DNA of 64,000 nucleotides. It comes from Parablautia sp. Marseille-Q6255. Its GTDB lineage: Bacteria; Bacillota; Clostridia; Lachnospirales; Lachnospiraceae. Positions within the stretch are counted from its first letter, which is position 1, and each line of letters begins with the position of its first letter. Of this stretch, positions 41,640 to 50,168 are shown one piece after another. Under the pieces are notes generated by a model, which was not told the DNA's origin, did no database searches, and saw only the letters and a program-made list of their open reading frames with translations. The stretch covers positions 109,441 through 173,440 of the forward strand of contig NZ_CATNVD010000006.1 in NCBI RefSeq assembly GCF_951230155.1, given 5' to 3'. Made by a program: the position numbers and the translations under genes.

Positions 41640-42704
41640 ATGAAAACGGAAAAGATAAATCCAGATAAAACAGCACGCGAGGGAGAATATCATAAAAATC
41701 AGGTGAGGAGCGTCTGGTGTCTGATCATTCTGGGCGGTATTTTGGGGATCGCCGTTTTGCTGTCCCTGTGGTCAGGCTCCTATGACACGCCAGTATCAGA
41801 GCTGCTGCGGGGGATTGTCAACCGCGCGAATGATCCGAAGATCAATATTGTGGTGCGCAACGTGCGTCTGCCGCGCATCTGCACGGCAGTAGTCGCAGGG
41901 GCAGGGCTTGGAGTTGTGGGATGCATCTTGCAGGCGATTTTAAATAATCCTCTGGCATCCTCCTCTACATTGGGCGTTTCGCAGGGCGCGGGGTTCGGCG
42001 CTGCCTTTGCGATCATCGCACTGGGAGCTGCGGCAGGCGGGGGCGGTACGGTGATTATTTCTCTGTGTGCATTTGCGGGCAGTATGGCAGTGGCTTTTGT
42101 GATCCTGGGTCTGTCGAAATTCAGTAAAGTATCATCAGAGTCCATCGTCCTTGCCGGAGTCGCGATCAGCTCTATGTTTACCGGAGCTACCACGCTTTTA
42201 CAGTACTTTGCAGACGATGTGGAGCTTGCGACACTGACCTTTTGGACCTTTGGAGATCTTGGCAGTGCATCGTGGAGTCAGATCCGTTTTATGGCAGTAG
42301 TAGTGCTGCTTGCCTGTGTATATTTTATTATACATCGCTGGGATTTTAACGCACTGCTGGCAGGAACGGAGACGGCTCACAGCCTCGGCATCCCGGTGCG
42401 CCGGCTGATCATGACAGGGATGATCGTGAGCTGCTTTACTGCCTCTACGATCGTCTCTTATATCGGTCTGATCAACTTTATCGGTCTGGTGGCGCCGCAT
42501 ATTGTGAGAAAACTGGTCGGGAATAATCATGTGTATCTGATACCGGGATCGATTCTGACAGGCGCAGCACTGCTGCTGCTTGGCGATCTGTTTGCAAGGA
42601 CGGCAGTAAGCCCTGTGATCCTTCCGATTGGAGCGATCACTTCCTTCCTTGGTGCGCCGCTGTTTTTATATCTGCTGTTTAAGGGGAGAAGACGGTCATG
42701 CTAA
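41640..42704 (+). CDS. FecCD/BtuC-type ABC transporter permease
   Basis: A 354-residue membrane protein with about ten helices. It has the FecCD blocks LPRICTAVVAGAGLGVVGCI, NNPLASSSTLGVSQGAGFGA and VAISSMFTGATTLLQYFAD, and near the end NFIGLVAPHIVRKLVG, the ATPase-contact region. The N-terminal cytoplasmic tail of about 30 charged residues is a little long. The ATG is 15 bases after the binding-protein stop; a GGAG lies further away than usual, so translation may be coupled. Confidence 0.93.
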   Translation: MKTEKINPDKTAREGEYHKNQVRSVWCLIILGGILGIAVLLSLWSGSYDTPVSELLRGIVNRANDPKINIVVRNVRLPRICTAVVAGAGLGVVGCILQAILNNPLASSSTLGVSQGAGFGAAFAIIALGAAAGGGGTVIISLCAFAGSMAVAFVILGLSKFSKVSSESIVLAGVAISSMFTGATTLLQYFADDVELATLTFWTFGDLGSASWSQIRFMAVVVLLACVYFIIHRWDFNALLAGTETAHSLGIPVRRLIMTGMIVSCFTASTIVSYIGLINFIGLVAPHIVRKLVGNNHVYLIPGSILTGAALLLLGDLFARTAVSPVILPIGAITSFLGAPLFLYLLFKGRRRSC

Positions 42705-43450
42705 AAATCACAGATCTGAAATTTCATTATCAGGGTGGCCCCCAGATTTTAAAGGAGATTAACTTCGAACTGGAGGAAGGCCATTTTCTGGCAATCCTCG
42801 GAAATAACGGTGCAGGAAAGAGTACGATGCTCAAGTGTTTTAACCGGATCATCACGCCGGATGCAGGCAGCATCGTATTAAATGGGGAAGAGATCCAGAA
42901 GATGCCGGTGCGCGAGGTGGCAAAACGGATCGCGTTTGTCGCTCAGATGGTTCCAAATACACAGATGACAGTTCATGACATGGTCATGCTTGGACGCAGG
43001 CCGTATATGCAGTGGGGATTTACGCAGGAGGATCACCGGATAGTGCATGAGGCGATGGACCGGCTTGAAGTGACAGAGCTTCGCGGACGCTTTTTAAATG
43101 AGTTAAGCGGTGGGGAGCGTCAGAAAGTCATGCTTGCCCGTGCGCTTGCCCAGCAGCCCAGGCTGCTTTTGCTGGATGAGCCGACAAGCAGTCTTGATCT
43201 GCAAAATCAGTATCAGGTGCTCCAGATCGTACAGGATATTTGCCATGACACAGGGATTTCTGCGATCGTTGTGATCCATGATCTGAATCTGGCGCTTCGG
43301 TTCTGTGACCGCTTTTTACTCATGGCAGACGGCGCGGTTTATCGGTATGGCGATGAGGGCGTGCTGGATCGTGAGGCGATCTGGAACGTTTATGGCGTAC
43401 ATGGAGAAGTCGCCCATGTAAAGGGACGAAAACTGGTCCTTGTTGATTAG
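42698..43450 (+). CDS. FecE/BtuD-type ABC transporter ATP-binding protein
   Basis: A 250-residue ATPase with Walker A GNNGAGKST, signature ELSGGERQKVMLARAL, Walker B LLLLDEPTSSLDL and H-loop VIHDLN. The Q-loop region AFVAQMVPNTQMTVHDMVMLGRRPY is typical of metal-chelate importers; only its ends are needed for recognition. It overlaps the permease gene by seven bases. Confidence 0.93.
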   Translation: MLKITDLKFHYQGGPQILKEINFELEEGHFLAILGNNGAGKSTMLKCFNRIITPDAGSIVLNGEEIQKMPVREVAKRIAFVAQMVPNTQMTVHDMVMLGRRPYMQWGFTQEDHRIVHEAMDRLEVTELRGRFLNELSGGERQKVMLARALAQQPRLLLLDEPTSSLDLQNQYQVLQIVQDICHDTGISAIVVIHDLNLALRFCDRFLLMADGAVYRYGDEGVLDREAIWNVYGVHGEVAHVKGRKLVLVD

Positions 43451-43466
43451 AAGGGGGAAAGCTTTT

Positions 43467-44288
43467 ATGAATCTGGAGCAGCTGCGAAGGGAATGGGTGA
43501 GTGCCTCTGCACAAAAGGGGGCGCTGCAGGCACAGATCTGGGATGCAAGAGCGCAGGAATACATGGAAAAGCCGCTGCCGCTTCCGCGAAAGGATCCGTT
43601 TTTAAAGTATATGGAAGAAAAGGTGCAGATCAATAAAGAAATGTCCATTCTGGATATTGGATGCGGAGCGGGAGCATATTCACTTGTATTGGCGAAGCAT
43701 GCAGGTCAGGTGGTCGGAACTGATGTTTCATCCGGCATGATCGCAGGGGCAGGGGATCGCGCACACCGCCTGGGGCTGTCCAATGTACAGTTTTTTTGTG
43801 AGGACTGGGGAGCTGCCGATGTGGAGAGAATTAAACACTGCTTTCTCGTCAAGCCTGCACGCCGCACGGATAAGGTGCAGGATGAGGCATTTGCGCGGGC
43901 AGGCGTTCCCTTGCAGCGTGCGCAGATGGATGATATGATACAAAATACGTTTGCGTTTCTCTGGATGACGGGAATTTGCCCGGAAGTCACTTACCGTGAT
44001 GAAATATGGCAGATCAGACGGTCGACAGAAGATATGACGCAGTGGTGTGCAGGCCGCGCCAGGTTGGTGCGCGGGCTTTCGCAAAAGGAGGAGCAGCGAA
44101 TAGCATCGTATCTGGAAGCGGTCAGCGAGAACGGATATGTAGAGGAGACAGTCACGACAAAGATTGTGACGATGTATTGGAATATGGAAGAAATGATGCG
44201 TCAGGCATCAGGAGAGGAGACAGGATGGATCAGAAAAAACTTTGGGAAAAATGTGTCGCATTTCACGGCCATGAATGCGGAGGACTGA
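43467..44288 (+). CDS. Class I SAM-dependent methyltransferase
   Basis: A 273-residue methyltransferase with SAM-binding motif I LDIGCGAGAYSLVLAKHAG and the acidic loop VVGTDVSSGMIAGA. The N-terminal 45 residues (LRREWVSASAQKGALQAQIW) precede the fold; the substrate-binding C-terminal part is not one I recognise. It lies in the FecBCD-FmdE operon and may methylate the imported ligand or a metal-binding molecule; that is inference. AAGGGGG nine bases upstream sets ATG 43467. Its last 64 bases overlap the start of the FmdE gene in another frame. Confidence 0.85.
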   Translation: MNLEQLRREWVSASAQKGALQAQIWDARAQEYMEKPLPLPRKDPFLKYMEEKVQINKEMSILDIGCGAGAYSLVLAKHAGQVVGTDVSSGMIAGAGDRAHRLGLSNVQFFCEDWGAADVERIKHCFLVKPARRTDKVQDEAFARAGVPLQRAQMDDMIQNTFAFLWMTGICPEVTYRDEIWQIRRSTEDMTQWCAGRARLVRGLSQKEEQRIASYLEAVSENGYVEETVTTKIVTMYWNMEEMMRQASGEETGWIRKNFGKNVSHFTAMNAED

Positions 44289-44785
44289 CAATCGGGTTTA
44301 AAGCGGCGCTGTATGCGATCGAGCTTTTAAAGCTTTCTGCAGATGAGACACAGGATCAGGACAGATGTATTTCACCGGATGAGGAGGTTGTCTGTATTGC
44401 AGAAAATGACGCCTGCGGAGTCGACGCCATACAGGTGCTTTTAGGGTGCAGTATTGGCAAAGGCAATCTTTTGTTTCACATGCGGGGCAAACAGGCATTT
44501 TCTTTTTACAGCAGAAAAACAGGAAGCTCTGTACGTCTTGTATTAAAGCCGCAGGATACGGCGATGACGCGCGAACAGTCCTTTGCATATTATCAGAAAT
44601 GTGAGCCGTCGCAGATGTTTGACGTAAAGGAGACAACGATCCGGCTTCCGGAAAAAGCGAGGATCTTCCGGTCGCTGACGTGCAGCCGGTGCGGGGAGCG
44701 TGCGGCAGAAAGCCATATGCGGATGCAGGGCGAAGAGCTGCTGTGTCTTGACTGCTACGAAGAATATAATAGATTTTCTGTCTGA
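44225..44785 (+). CDS. FmdE-family protein with C-terminal zinc ribbon
   Basis: A 186-residue protein of the FmdE family, named after a gene of the molybdenum formylmethanofuran dehydrogenase operon. The core FHGHECGGLTIGFKAALYAI and ENDACGVDAIQVLLGCSIGK carry the conserved His/Cys metal ligands. The last 45 residues form a zinc ribbon (CSRCGERAAES, then LCLDCYEE). No formylmethanofuran dehydrogenase is present, so the protein must serve another metal-related role. AGGAGAGGAG lies just before ATG 44225, inside the methyltransferase gene. Frame and motifs rule out the longer upstream extension. Confidence 0.88.
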   Translation: MDQKKLWEKCVAFHGHECGGLTIGFKAALYAIELLKLSADETQDQDRCISPDEEVVCIAENDACGVDAIQVLLGCSIGKGNLLFHMRGKQAFSFYSRKTGSSVRLVLKPQDTAMTREQSFAYYQKCEPSQMFDVKETTIRLPEKARIFRSLTCSRCGERAAESHMRMQGEELLCLDCYEEYNRFSV

Positions 44786-44851
44786 TGAAAGAAAGAGTTC
44801 CATATAGATTTGTCTGAAAAGATGCGGATGAAAGGCGAGGGGGAGATTATT

Positions 44852-45499
44852 ATGAAATATCAGGAGATGGTATCCAATTATGAGCTGCAGGCCGACTCTG
44901 CCCGCAAGCTTTTTCTGACCTATGATCAGGAAAAGATGATCAGGAGGTTTCATCTGGAAGCCGATGCAGCCTGGATCTATACAGAGTATCTGCACACGCC
45001 ATGCCGGATCAGCCGCTCCGACGGGCATATCGAAGCTGCCGCAGATGGCGCATATCGTGTATGCAGCAGGTTTCATACGGTCATGACGATCTATGATCTT
45101 TTGTGCCATGCGAAAGGGGAGACGGCTCCGGTTCTTTTTGGAGACTGGTGTACGGCGGCGCATTTTGCCGTTGGTTCCAGTCCGCAGGCTTCGGTATTTA
45201 CGAAAACATATGAGACGATATTTGCAGGGAGGGCGGAAGAATTGAAGTCTGCGTGCGAACGTCTCGGAGGCGTGCTCCTGGAACGCGTAGCAGGGACGGA
45301 CGTCATGTGTGAATTTGCAGTAATGCCATATTTCCCGGTCCGCTTACAGTTCTGGGATAAAGACGAGGAGTTTGCGCCGAGGATTGTTGTGCTGTGGGAT
45401 AAAAATGCGATGGCTTTTTTGCATTTTGAGACCACCTACTATTTACAGCAGGATCTTCTGGAGCGGCTTTGCGCACAGCTGCAGGACCATTTGGGGTGA
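44852..45499 (+). CDS. DUF3786-family protein
   Basis: A 215-residue protein that I assign to DUF3786 from the features RMRKFHLEADAAWIYTEYLH-like spacing (here RRFHLEADAAWIYTEYLHTP), CRISRSDG, TIYDLLCHAKGE, the FGDWCTAAHFAVGSS block and PYFPVRLQFWDKDEEFAP. Function is unknown; family members occur in anaerobes, often near corrinoid, metal or FmdE genes. GAGGGGGAG before ATG 44852 fixes the start. It is 66 bases after the FmdE stop in the same operon. Confidence 0.7.
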   Translation: MKYQEMVSNYELQADSARKLFLTYDQEKMIRRFHLEADAAWIYTEYLHTPCRISRSDGHIEAAADGAYRVCSRFHTVMTIYDLLCHAKGETAPVLFGDWCTAAHFAVGSSPQASVFTKTYETIFAGRAEELKSACERLGGVLLERVAGTDVMCEFAVMPYFPVRLQFWDKDEEFAPRIVVLWDKNAMAFLHFETTYYLQQDLLERLCAQLQDHLG

Positions 45500-45531
45500 C
45501 TGCGCATACAGTAAAGAAAAAGGATTTTTTT

Positions 45532-46023
45532 ATGGAGCTTATGAATCTTGTGCCGGTTATTGGCATAATCATGAATATAGACAGAGGGGAAGACTGCTGC
45601 AGCCGCATGGTGACGCTGCGGGTGGGAAGGGAGACCGTGAATTTTGTCGTGACGCCAGAGACCGTTATTGTTGATAATACACAGCTTCGCCGCGGTATGC
45701 GGATCGCGGCTTTCTATGACAGCAGCCTTCCGGTGCCGCTTATTTTTCCTCCGCAGTACCGGGCGCAGCTGATCGCAGTCCTGGGGCGTGATGAGCAGAT
45801 CATGCTCAATTATTTTGACAGCAGTCTGACTGCAGTGGATGATTCTCTTCGGCTGACGGTCGGACGGACCACACAGATTGGCACGATCAACGGGCAGGAC
45901 TTCCGCTGCGAGCCTGGCAACCGGGTGCTGCTCGTCTACTATACAGCGACTACACGCAGCATTCCGCCGCAGACGACGCCGGGGCGAATCGTTGTGCTGT
46001 GCGGAGGCGGGTACGGAAACTAG
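45532..46023 (+). CDS. Protein of unknown function at the end of the FmdE operon
   Basis: A 163-residue, beta-rich protein that I do not recognise. It begins with a short hydrophobic stretch (LVPVIGIIMNI) but is otherwise soluble. RVGRETVNFVVTPETVIVDN, then RRGMRIAAFYDSSLPVPLIF, look like an OB- or barrel-type fold with regular hydrophobic alternation. The second half repeats the theme loosely (RLTVGRTTQIGTINGQD). AAAGGA precedes ATG 45532, 32 bases after the DUF3786 stop, so it is probably co-transcribed with the metal operon. Confidence 0.6.
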   Translation: MELMNLVPVIGIIMNIDRGEDCCSRMVTLRVGRETVNFVVTPETVIVDNTQLRRGMRIAAFYDSSLPVPLIFPPQYRAQLIAVLGRDEQIMLNYFDSSLTAVDDSLRLTVGRTTQIGTINGQDFRCEPGNRVLLVYYTATTRSIPPQTTPGRIVVLCGGGYGN

Positions 46024-46081
46024 TATTTCGGGGAAGGCTTGATAAAAGTCGAAAATGCGTCTGTTTTCGTGAAGAAAAGAA

Positions 46082-46109
46082 TTGACTTGTCAGAAAAAAC
46101 AAGTATAAT
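46082..46109 (+). promoter_or_regulatory. Promoter of glnA
   Basis: TTGACT (46082-46087) and TATAAT (46104-46109) are 16 bases apart. The leader to the glnA ATG is about 150 nt and contains two hairpins. Confidence 0.8.
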
Positions 46110-46163
46110 AATAGAAAAATCCGATATAGAGCGGCAGGCCTATACGGACAAACGCAGGAGAGA

Positions 46164-46205
46164 GACACGGTCGGGCGGAGGTAACAGCGCCTGACTGTGT
46201 CTTTT
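46164..46205 (+). terminator. Leader hairpin/attenuator of glnA
   Basis: A 14-bp stem (46164-46177 with 46188-46201, two G-U pairs) is followed by TTTTCC. An upstream hairpin, CCGATATAG/CTATACGG around 46131-46157, precedes it. The arrangement suggests attenuation of glnA, perhaps by an antiterminator protein. I could not see the hexaloop pair expected for ANTAR-type control. Confidence 0.6.
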
Positions 46206-46269
46206 CCTGTATGGAGGTTTCTTTTATAAGAGGAAGCCATTTTACTTTTATAAACGTGGAGGTGAGCTT

Positions 46270-47706
46270 ATGTCAAAGAGTGAAGACATCACAAAACTTT
46301 GTCAGGAAAAAGGGATCCGTATGATTGATTTTAAGATGACGGATCTCGACGGGCGCTGGAGGCATATCACGATACCGGTCGAGCGCTTTAACGAGGATAT
46401 TTTCACATACGGGATCGGCTTTGACGGATCAAATTATGGGTATGCTCCGGTAGAAAAGAGCGACATGGTATTTATCCCTGATCCAAAGACGGCAGTTGTC
46501 GATCCGTTTACAGAGATACCGACACTTACCATGTGCGGGGATGTCTGTATGATCGGTGCAGTGGGAGAGCCGAACCGCCCGTTTGATCAGTATCCGAGAA
46601 ATGTGAGTCTGCGGGCAATGGAATATATGAAAGAACTCGGGATCGCAGATGAGATGCTGATCGGCCCGGAATTTGAATTTCACCTGCTTGATAACGTGAG
46701 CTACACGGTTACGCCGCAGCGTGCATCTTACACAGTGGATACGAGACAGGCAGCATGGAACAGCGGTCGGGAGAGCGCGGACAATGCGGGCGTCCAGGTG
46801 CCCGGCGCAGGCGGATATCATATCGCCGCACCGCAGGACATTGCCTACAGCCTGCGCAGCAAAATGTGCATGCTGCTCGAAGAATGGGGCGTGGCAGTGA
46901 AATACCATCACCATGAGGTCGGCGGCTCCGGACAGATGGAGATCGAGGTTGAGCTGGGAGACATGGTCGATATGGCAGATAAGACTATGATCATAAAATA
47001 CGTGATCCACAACGCAGCGGTGCAGGATGGCAGGACAGCGACATTTATGCCAAAGCCGATCTACAAAGAGGCGGGCAACGGGATGCATGTGCATATGCTT
47101 CTGAAAAAGGAAGGCAGACCGGTTTTTTTTGATGAGAAGGGATACTCCGGTTTAAGTGAAACGGCGCATTATTTTATGGGAGGCCTGCTGGCGCATATCG
47201 CTTCCCTGTGCGCATTTACGAACCCGTCCACGAATTCCTTTAAGCGCCTTGTACCAGGCTATGAAGCGCCTGTTACGATCGGCTATGCGACATCAAACAG
47301 AAGCGCTGTGATCCGGATCCCCGCGTATGCAAAATCTCCTCAGACGAAACGCTTTGAGCTGAGAAATCCCGATGCAACAGCAAATCCGTATTATGCATAC
47401 GCGGCAATCCTGATGGCAGGACTCGACGGCGTGAAAAATAAGATCGATCCGCACGCGCACGGGTGGGGACCATACGACTGCAACCTCTATGAGCTTCCAG
47501 AGGAAGAAAAGAAAAAGCTCCGGTCGCTGCCCAAAAATCTGGAGGAGGCGCTTGATGCGCTCGAAGCAGATCACAGCTATCTGACAGCGGGCGGCGTATT
47601 CCCACAGCGCCTGATCGATATCTGGCTGGAGCACAAACGCAAAGAGGCGCGGGAAATCGCTCAGATCCCACATCCGGCAGAGTTTGAGCGGTATTTTACA
47701 TTGTAA
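46270..47706 (+). CDS. glnA: Glutamine synthetase, type I
   Basis: A 478-residue enzyme that forms glutamine from glutamate, ammonia and ATP. Landmarks: the beta-grasp start (IDFKMTDLDGRWRHITIPVE, FDGSNYGYAPVEKSDM), GPEFEFHLLD, the ATP-site VKYHHHEVGGSGQMEIE, GNGMHVHMLLKK, and FELRNPDATANPYYAYAAIL. The adenylylation-site region reads CNLYELPEEE, with the tyrosine present, but Gram-positive enzymes of this type are usually controlled by feedback and regulators. GGAGGTGAG precedes the ATG. Confidence 0.95.
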   Translation: MSKSEDITKLCQEKGIRMIDFKMTDLDGRWRHITIPVERFNEDIFTYGIGFDGSNYGYAPVEKSDMVFIPDPKTAVVDPFTEIPTLTMCGDVCMIGAVGEPNRPFDQYPRNVSLRAMEYMKELGIADEMLIGPEFEFHLLDNVSYTVTPQRASYTVDTRQAAWNSGRESADNAGVQVPGAGGYHIAAPQDIAYSLRSKMCMLLEEWGVAVKYHHHEVGGSGQMEIEVELGDMVDMADKTMIIKYVIHNAAVQDGRTATFMPKPIYKEAGNGMHVHMLLKKEGRPVFFDEKGYSGLSETAHYFMGGLLAHIASLCAFTNPSTNSFKRLVPGYEAPVTIGYATSNRSAVIRIPAYAKSPQTKRFELRNPDATANPYYAYAAILMAGLDGVKNKIDPHAHGWGPYDCNLYELPEEEKKKLRSLPKNLEEALDALEADHSYLTAGGVFPQRLIDIWLEHKRKEAREIAQIPHPAEFERYFTL

Positions 47707-47727
47707 AAAAGTAAGAGGAGAAAATGT

Positions 47728-48435
47728 ATGAAATTTGTTGTGGAGCATCTGGAAAAACATTTTGAGAAAAAAACAGTTCTGCGGGATATCAGCTTTACGT
47801 TTGAGAAGGGAAAGATTTACGGGCTTCTCGGGCGCAACGGAGCAGGAAAGACAACGCTGTTTAATTGCCTGAACCGGGATATGAAGATGGACGGCGGGAA
47901 ATTCTATTTTGATCATGGCAATGGGGCATGTCCGACAAGGGCAGAGGATATTGGCTATGTGCTGTCTGTGCCGACAGTACCGGAGTTTTTGAGCGGGCGG
48001 GAATTTGTGAAATTCTTTCTGGATATTCATGCGGATAGTCTTCCGGATCCAAGACCTGTGGAGGAATATCTCGAGGCAGTCGGGATCGATCCGCAGGATC
48101 GCGGTAAGCTGATGAAGGACTATTCTCATGGAATGAAGAACAAAATGCAGATGCTGATCAACATGATCGCCAGACCGAAGCTTCTTTTACTGGACGAGCC
48201 GCTCACTTCGCTTGATGTCGTTGTCGCAGAAGAGATGAAGCGTCTGCTGCGCGCGCTCAAACAGGACTGTATCATTATCCTGTCTACGCATATTATGGAT
48301 CTGGCGCTCGATCTGTGCGATGAGATCGTGCTTCTCAATCACGGTGTGCTGGAGTCGGTAGAGCGGGAAAATCTGGACAGCTGCGGTTTAAGAGATAAGA
48401 TCATAGCTGCACTTGCGGAGGGAGATCATGAATAA
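47728..48435 (+). CDS. ABC transporter ATP-binding protein (exporter type)
   Basis: A 235-residue ATPase with Walker A GRNGAGKTT, a variant signature YSHGMKNKMQ, Walker B LLLLDEPLTSLDV and an H-loop in LSTHIMD. It resembles the drug/antibiotic-export or membrane-stress ATPases that pair with a large polytopic permease, here the frameshifted gene that follows. AGAGGAG precedes the ATG. It overlaps the permease by eight bases. Confidence 0.88.
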   Translation: MKFVVEHLEKHFEKKTVLRDISFTFEKGKIYGLLGRNGAGKTTLFNCLNRDMKMDGGKFYFDHGNGACPTRAEDIGYVLSVPTVPEFLSGREFVKFFLDIHADSLPDPRPVEEYLEAVGIDPQDRGKLMKDYSHGMKNKMQMLINMIARPKLLLLDEPLTSLDVVVAEEMKRLLRALKQDCIIILSTHIMDLALDLCDEIVLLNHGVLESVERENLDSCGLRDKIIAALAEGDHE

Positions 48436-49992
48436 AGCACTTCGGATTTCATTTGAGCTGCGCAATACCTATCGCGTAAATGCGATCCTGTATTCGCTCA
48501 GGCAGATACCGATCATCAAAAGATGCCTGCCTGAAGGGCTGTATCAGGTGCGCGCGCTCAAAATATTTGCCAACATACTAAGTGCACTGGGAGAAGTGTT
48601 CAGCATGTTCGTGTGGAAGATCCTGTATTTTGCACTGATGGTCTCAGGCGTCTCCACATGGTATGATGCAGCAGATGAAACGCAGCTGTTTTTGCACCTT
48701 CTGGTATTTCTGACGATTCTGGGAGGCTTTTTAAACGGCAACATTTTTATGCCATCATATGACAAATACTATGCCATGATCCTGCTTCGGATGGATGCAA
48801 AGCGGTATACGCTGGTTAATTATGCATATATGCTTGCAAAATTTGTGATCGGTTACATTCCGGTGGCAGTCTGGTTCGGCCGGCGGGCGGGGCTTCCTTT
48901 GTGGCAGTGCCTTTTGCTTGTGTTTTTTGCACTTGGCACAAAGCTTACGGTGATGCAGCATGGCCTTCGGCAGTACCGGAAGAGAGGGACAGCGCTTGAC
49001 AGCAAAAAAGATGGATATGTGGGAATGGCAGAGATGGCCGCGCTTGCGGCGGCGGCATACGGACTGCCGGCGCTTGGCATTTTGCTCCCGAAAAGCCTCA
49101 GCCTGGCAATCTGTTCTGTGCTGACCGTAACAGGGCTGTTTTCTGCATGGAAGATAGGGAAATTTGACAGCTACTATGAAATGTACCGGGAGATCCTTTT
49201 TGATTTCCTCAATCAGACTGCCGCAGCCAGTACAATGACGCGTGATCAGACAAGAAAAACGATCTCGGCTGATCCGCAGATCACAAGCAGCCGCAGCGGA
49301 TTCGAATATCTCAATGAACTGTTTATCAGGAGACACCGCAGGATCCTCTGGAAGACCTCTGTGCGGATCACACTTGTCTGCGCATGTATCGTATGCTGGG
49401 CATGACAGCCATACGGCCGGAGGCGGGCAGAAACTTAAACCGGATGATCTTGGTGATGCTTCCTTACTTTGTGTTCATCATGTATGCGATCAACCGCGGC
49501 ACGAATTTTACGCGGGCGCTCTTCATGAACTGTGATCACAGTCTTTTGACGTATCCGTTCTATAAGCAGCCAAAACAGATCCTGCGGCTGTTTCAGATCC
49601 GGTTAAGAGAACTGGTGAAGATCAATCTGCTTCCGGCCTTTGTGATCGGGGCGGGGCTGTGTCTGTTGCTTTTTGCTACCGGCGGAGCGGTCCGGATCAC
49701 CGATTACGTGGTGCTCCTTGTATCTGTGATCTGCATGAGTATCTTTTTTTCCGTACATTATCTCACGATCTATTATCTGCTGCAGCCGTACAATGCGGGG
49801 ACGCAGATGAAGAGCGGCACGTATCAGATTGTATCATCTGCGACATATTTTCTCTGCTTTCTGGTCATGCAGCTTCGCATACCGATCGGCATATTTGGCC
49901 TTTTGACGATCGTATTCTGCACCACGTACTGTATAGTGGCCTGCTTTCTGGTCTACAAGCTTGCGCCGCAGACCTTCCGGCTGAGGAAATAA
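48428..49992 (+). pseudogene. ABC transporter permease interrupted by a frameshift
   Basis: The first frame (48428-49405, 325 residues) has several hydrophobic helices and begins ELRNTYRVNAILYSLRQIPI. It ends at a TGA right after a hydrophobic run (SVRITLVCACIVCWA). The second frame continues from 49384 with RPEAGRNLNRMILVMLPYFV and runs to 49992 with further helices. Together they make one permease of about 520 residues, the length expected for the partner of the ATPase upstream. A single-base deletion around 49385-49400 explains the break. No slippery heptamer is visible. It could be a real inactivation, a sequencing error, or translation by re-initiation at ATG 49384, which overlaps the first frame. 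Confidence 0.8.
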
Positions 49993-50085
49993 ACACAGCA
50001 GTATGAAACAAGGACTTTGTTATTGAATGAAGAAATTTAGTAACGGTTTTTTTATATCTGTTTGGCGGTAATATCATAAATAAAA

Positions 50086-50126
50086 AGAGCCGATAGCCAC
50101 ATCGTTCTAAATGGGTTATCGGCTCT
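50086..50126 (-). terminator. Terminator of the PhnP-like gene
   Basis: AGAGCCGATA (50086-50095) pairs with TATCGGCTCT (50117-50126), with extra pairs inside. On the minus strand it is followed by a T-run, so it ends transcripts from the gene to its right. It marks the left edge of the AT-rich island. Confidence 0.82.
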
Positions 50127-50168
50127 GCATCTGTGCGTCTGGCTCTCGGATAACATTGATGCTTTTAC

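Noticed and set aside
49380..49410. Programmed ribosomal frameshift in the ABC permease
   Set aside because: No slippery heptamer, downstream pseudoknot or Shine-Dalgarno-like stimulator can be seen; a plain indel is simpler.
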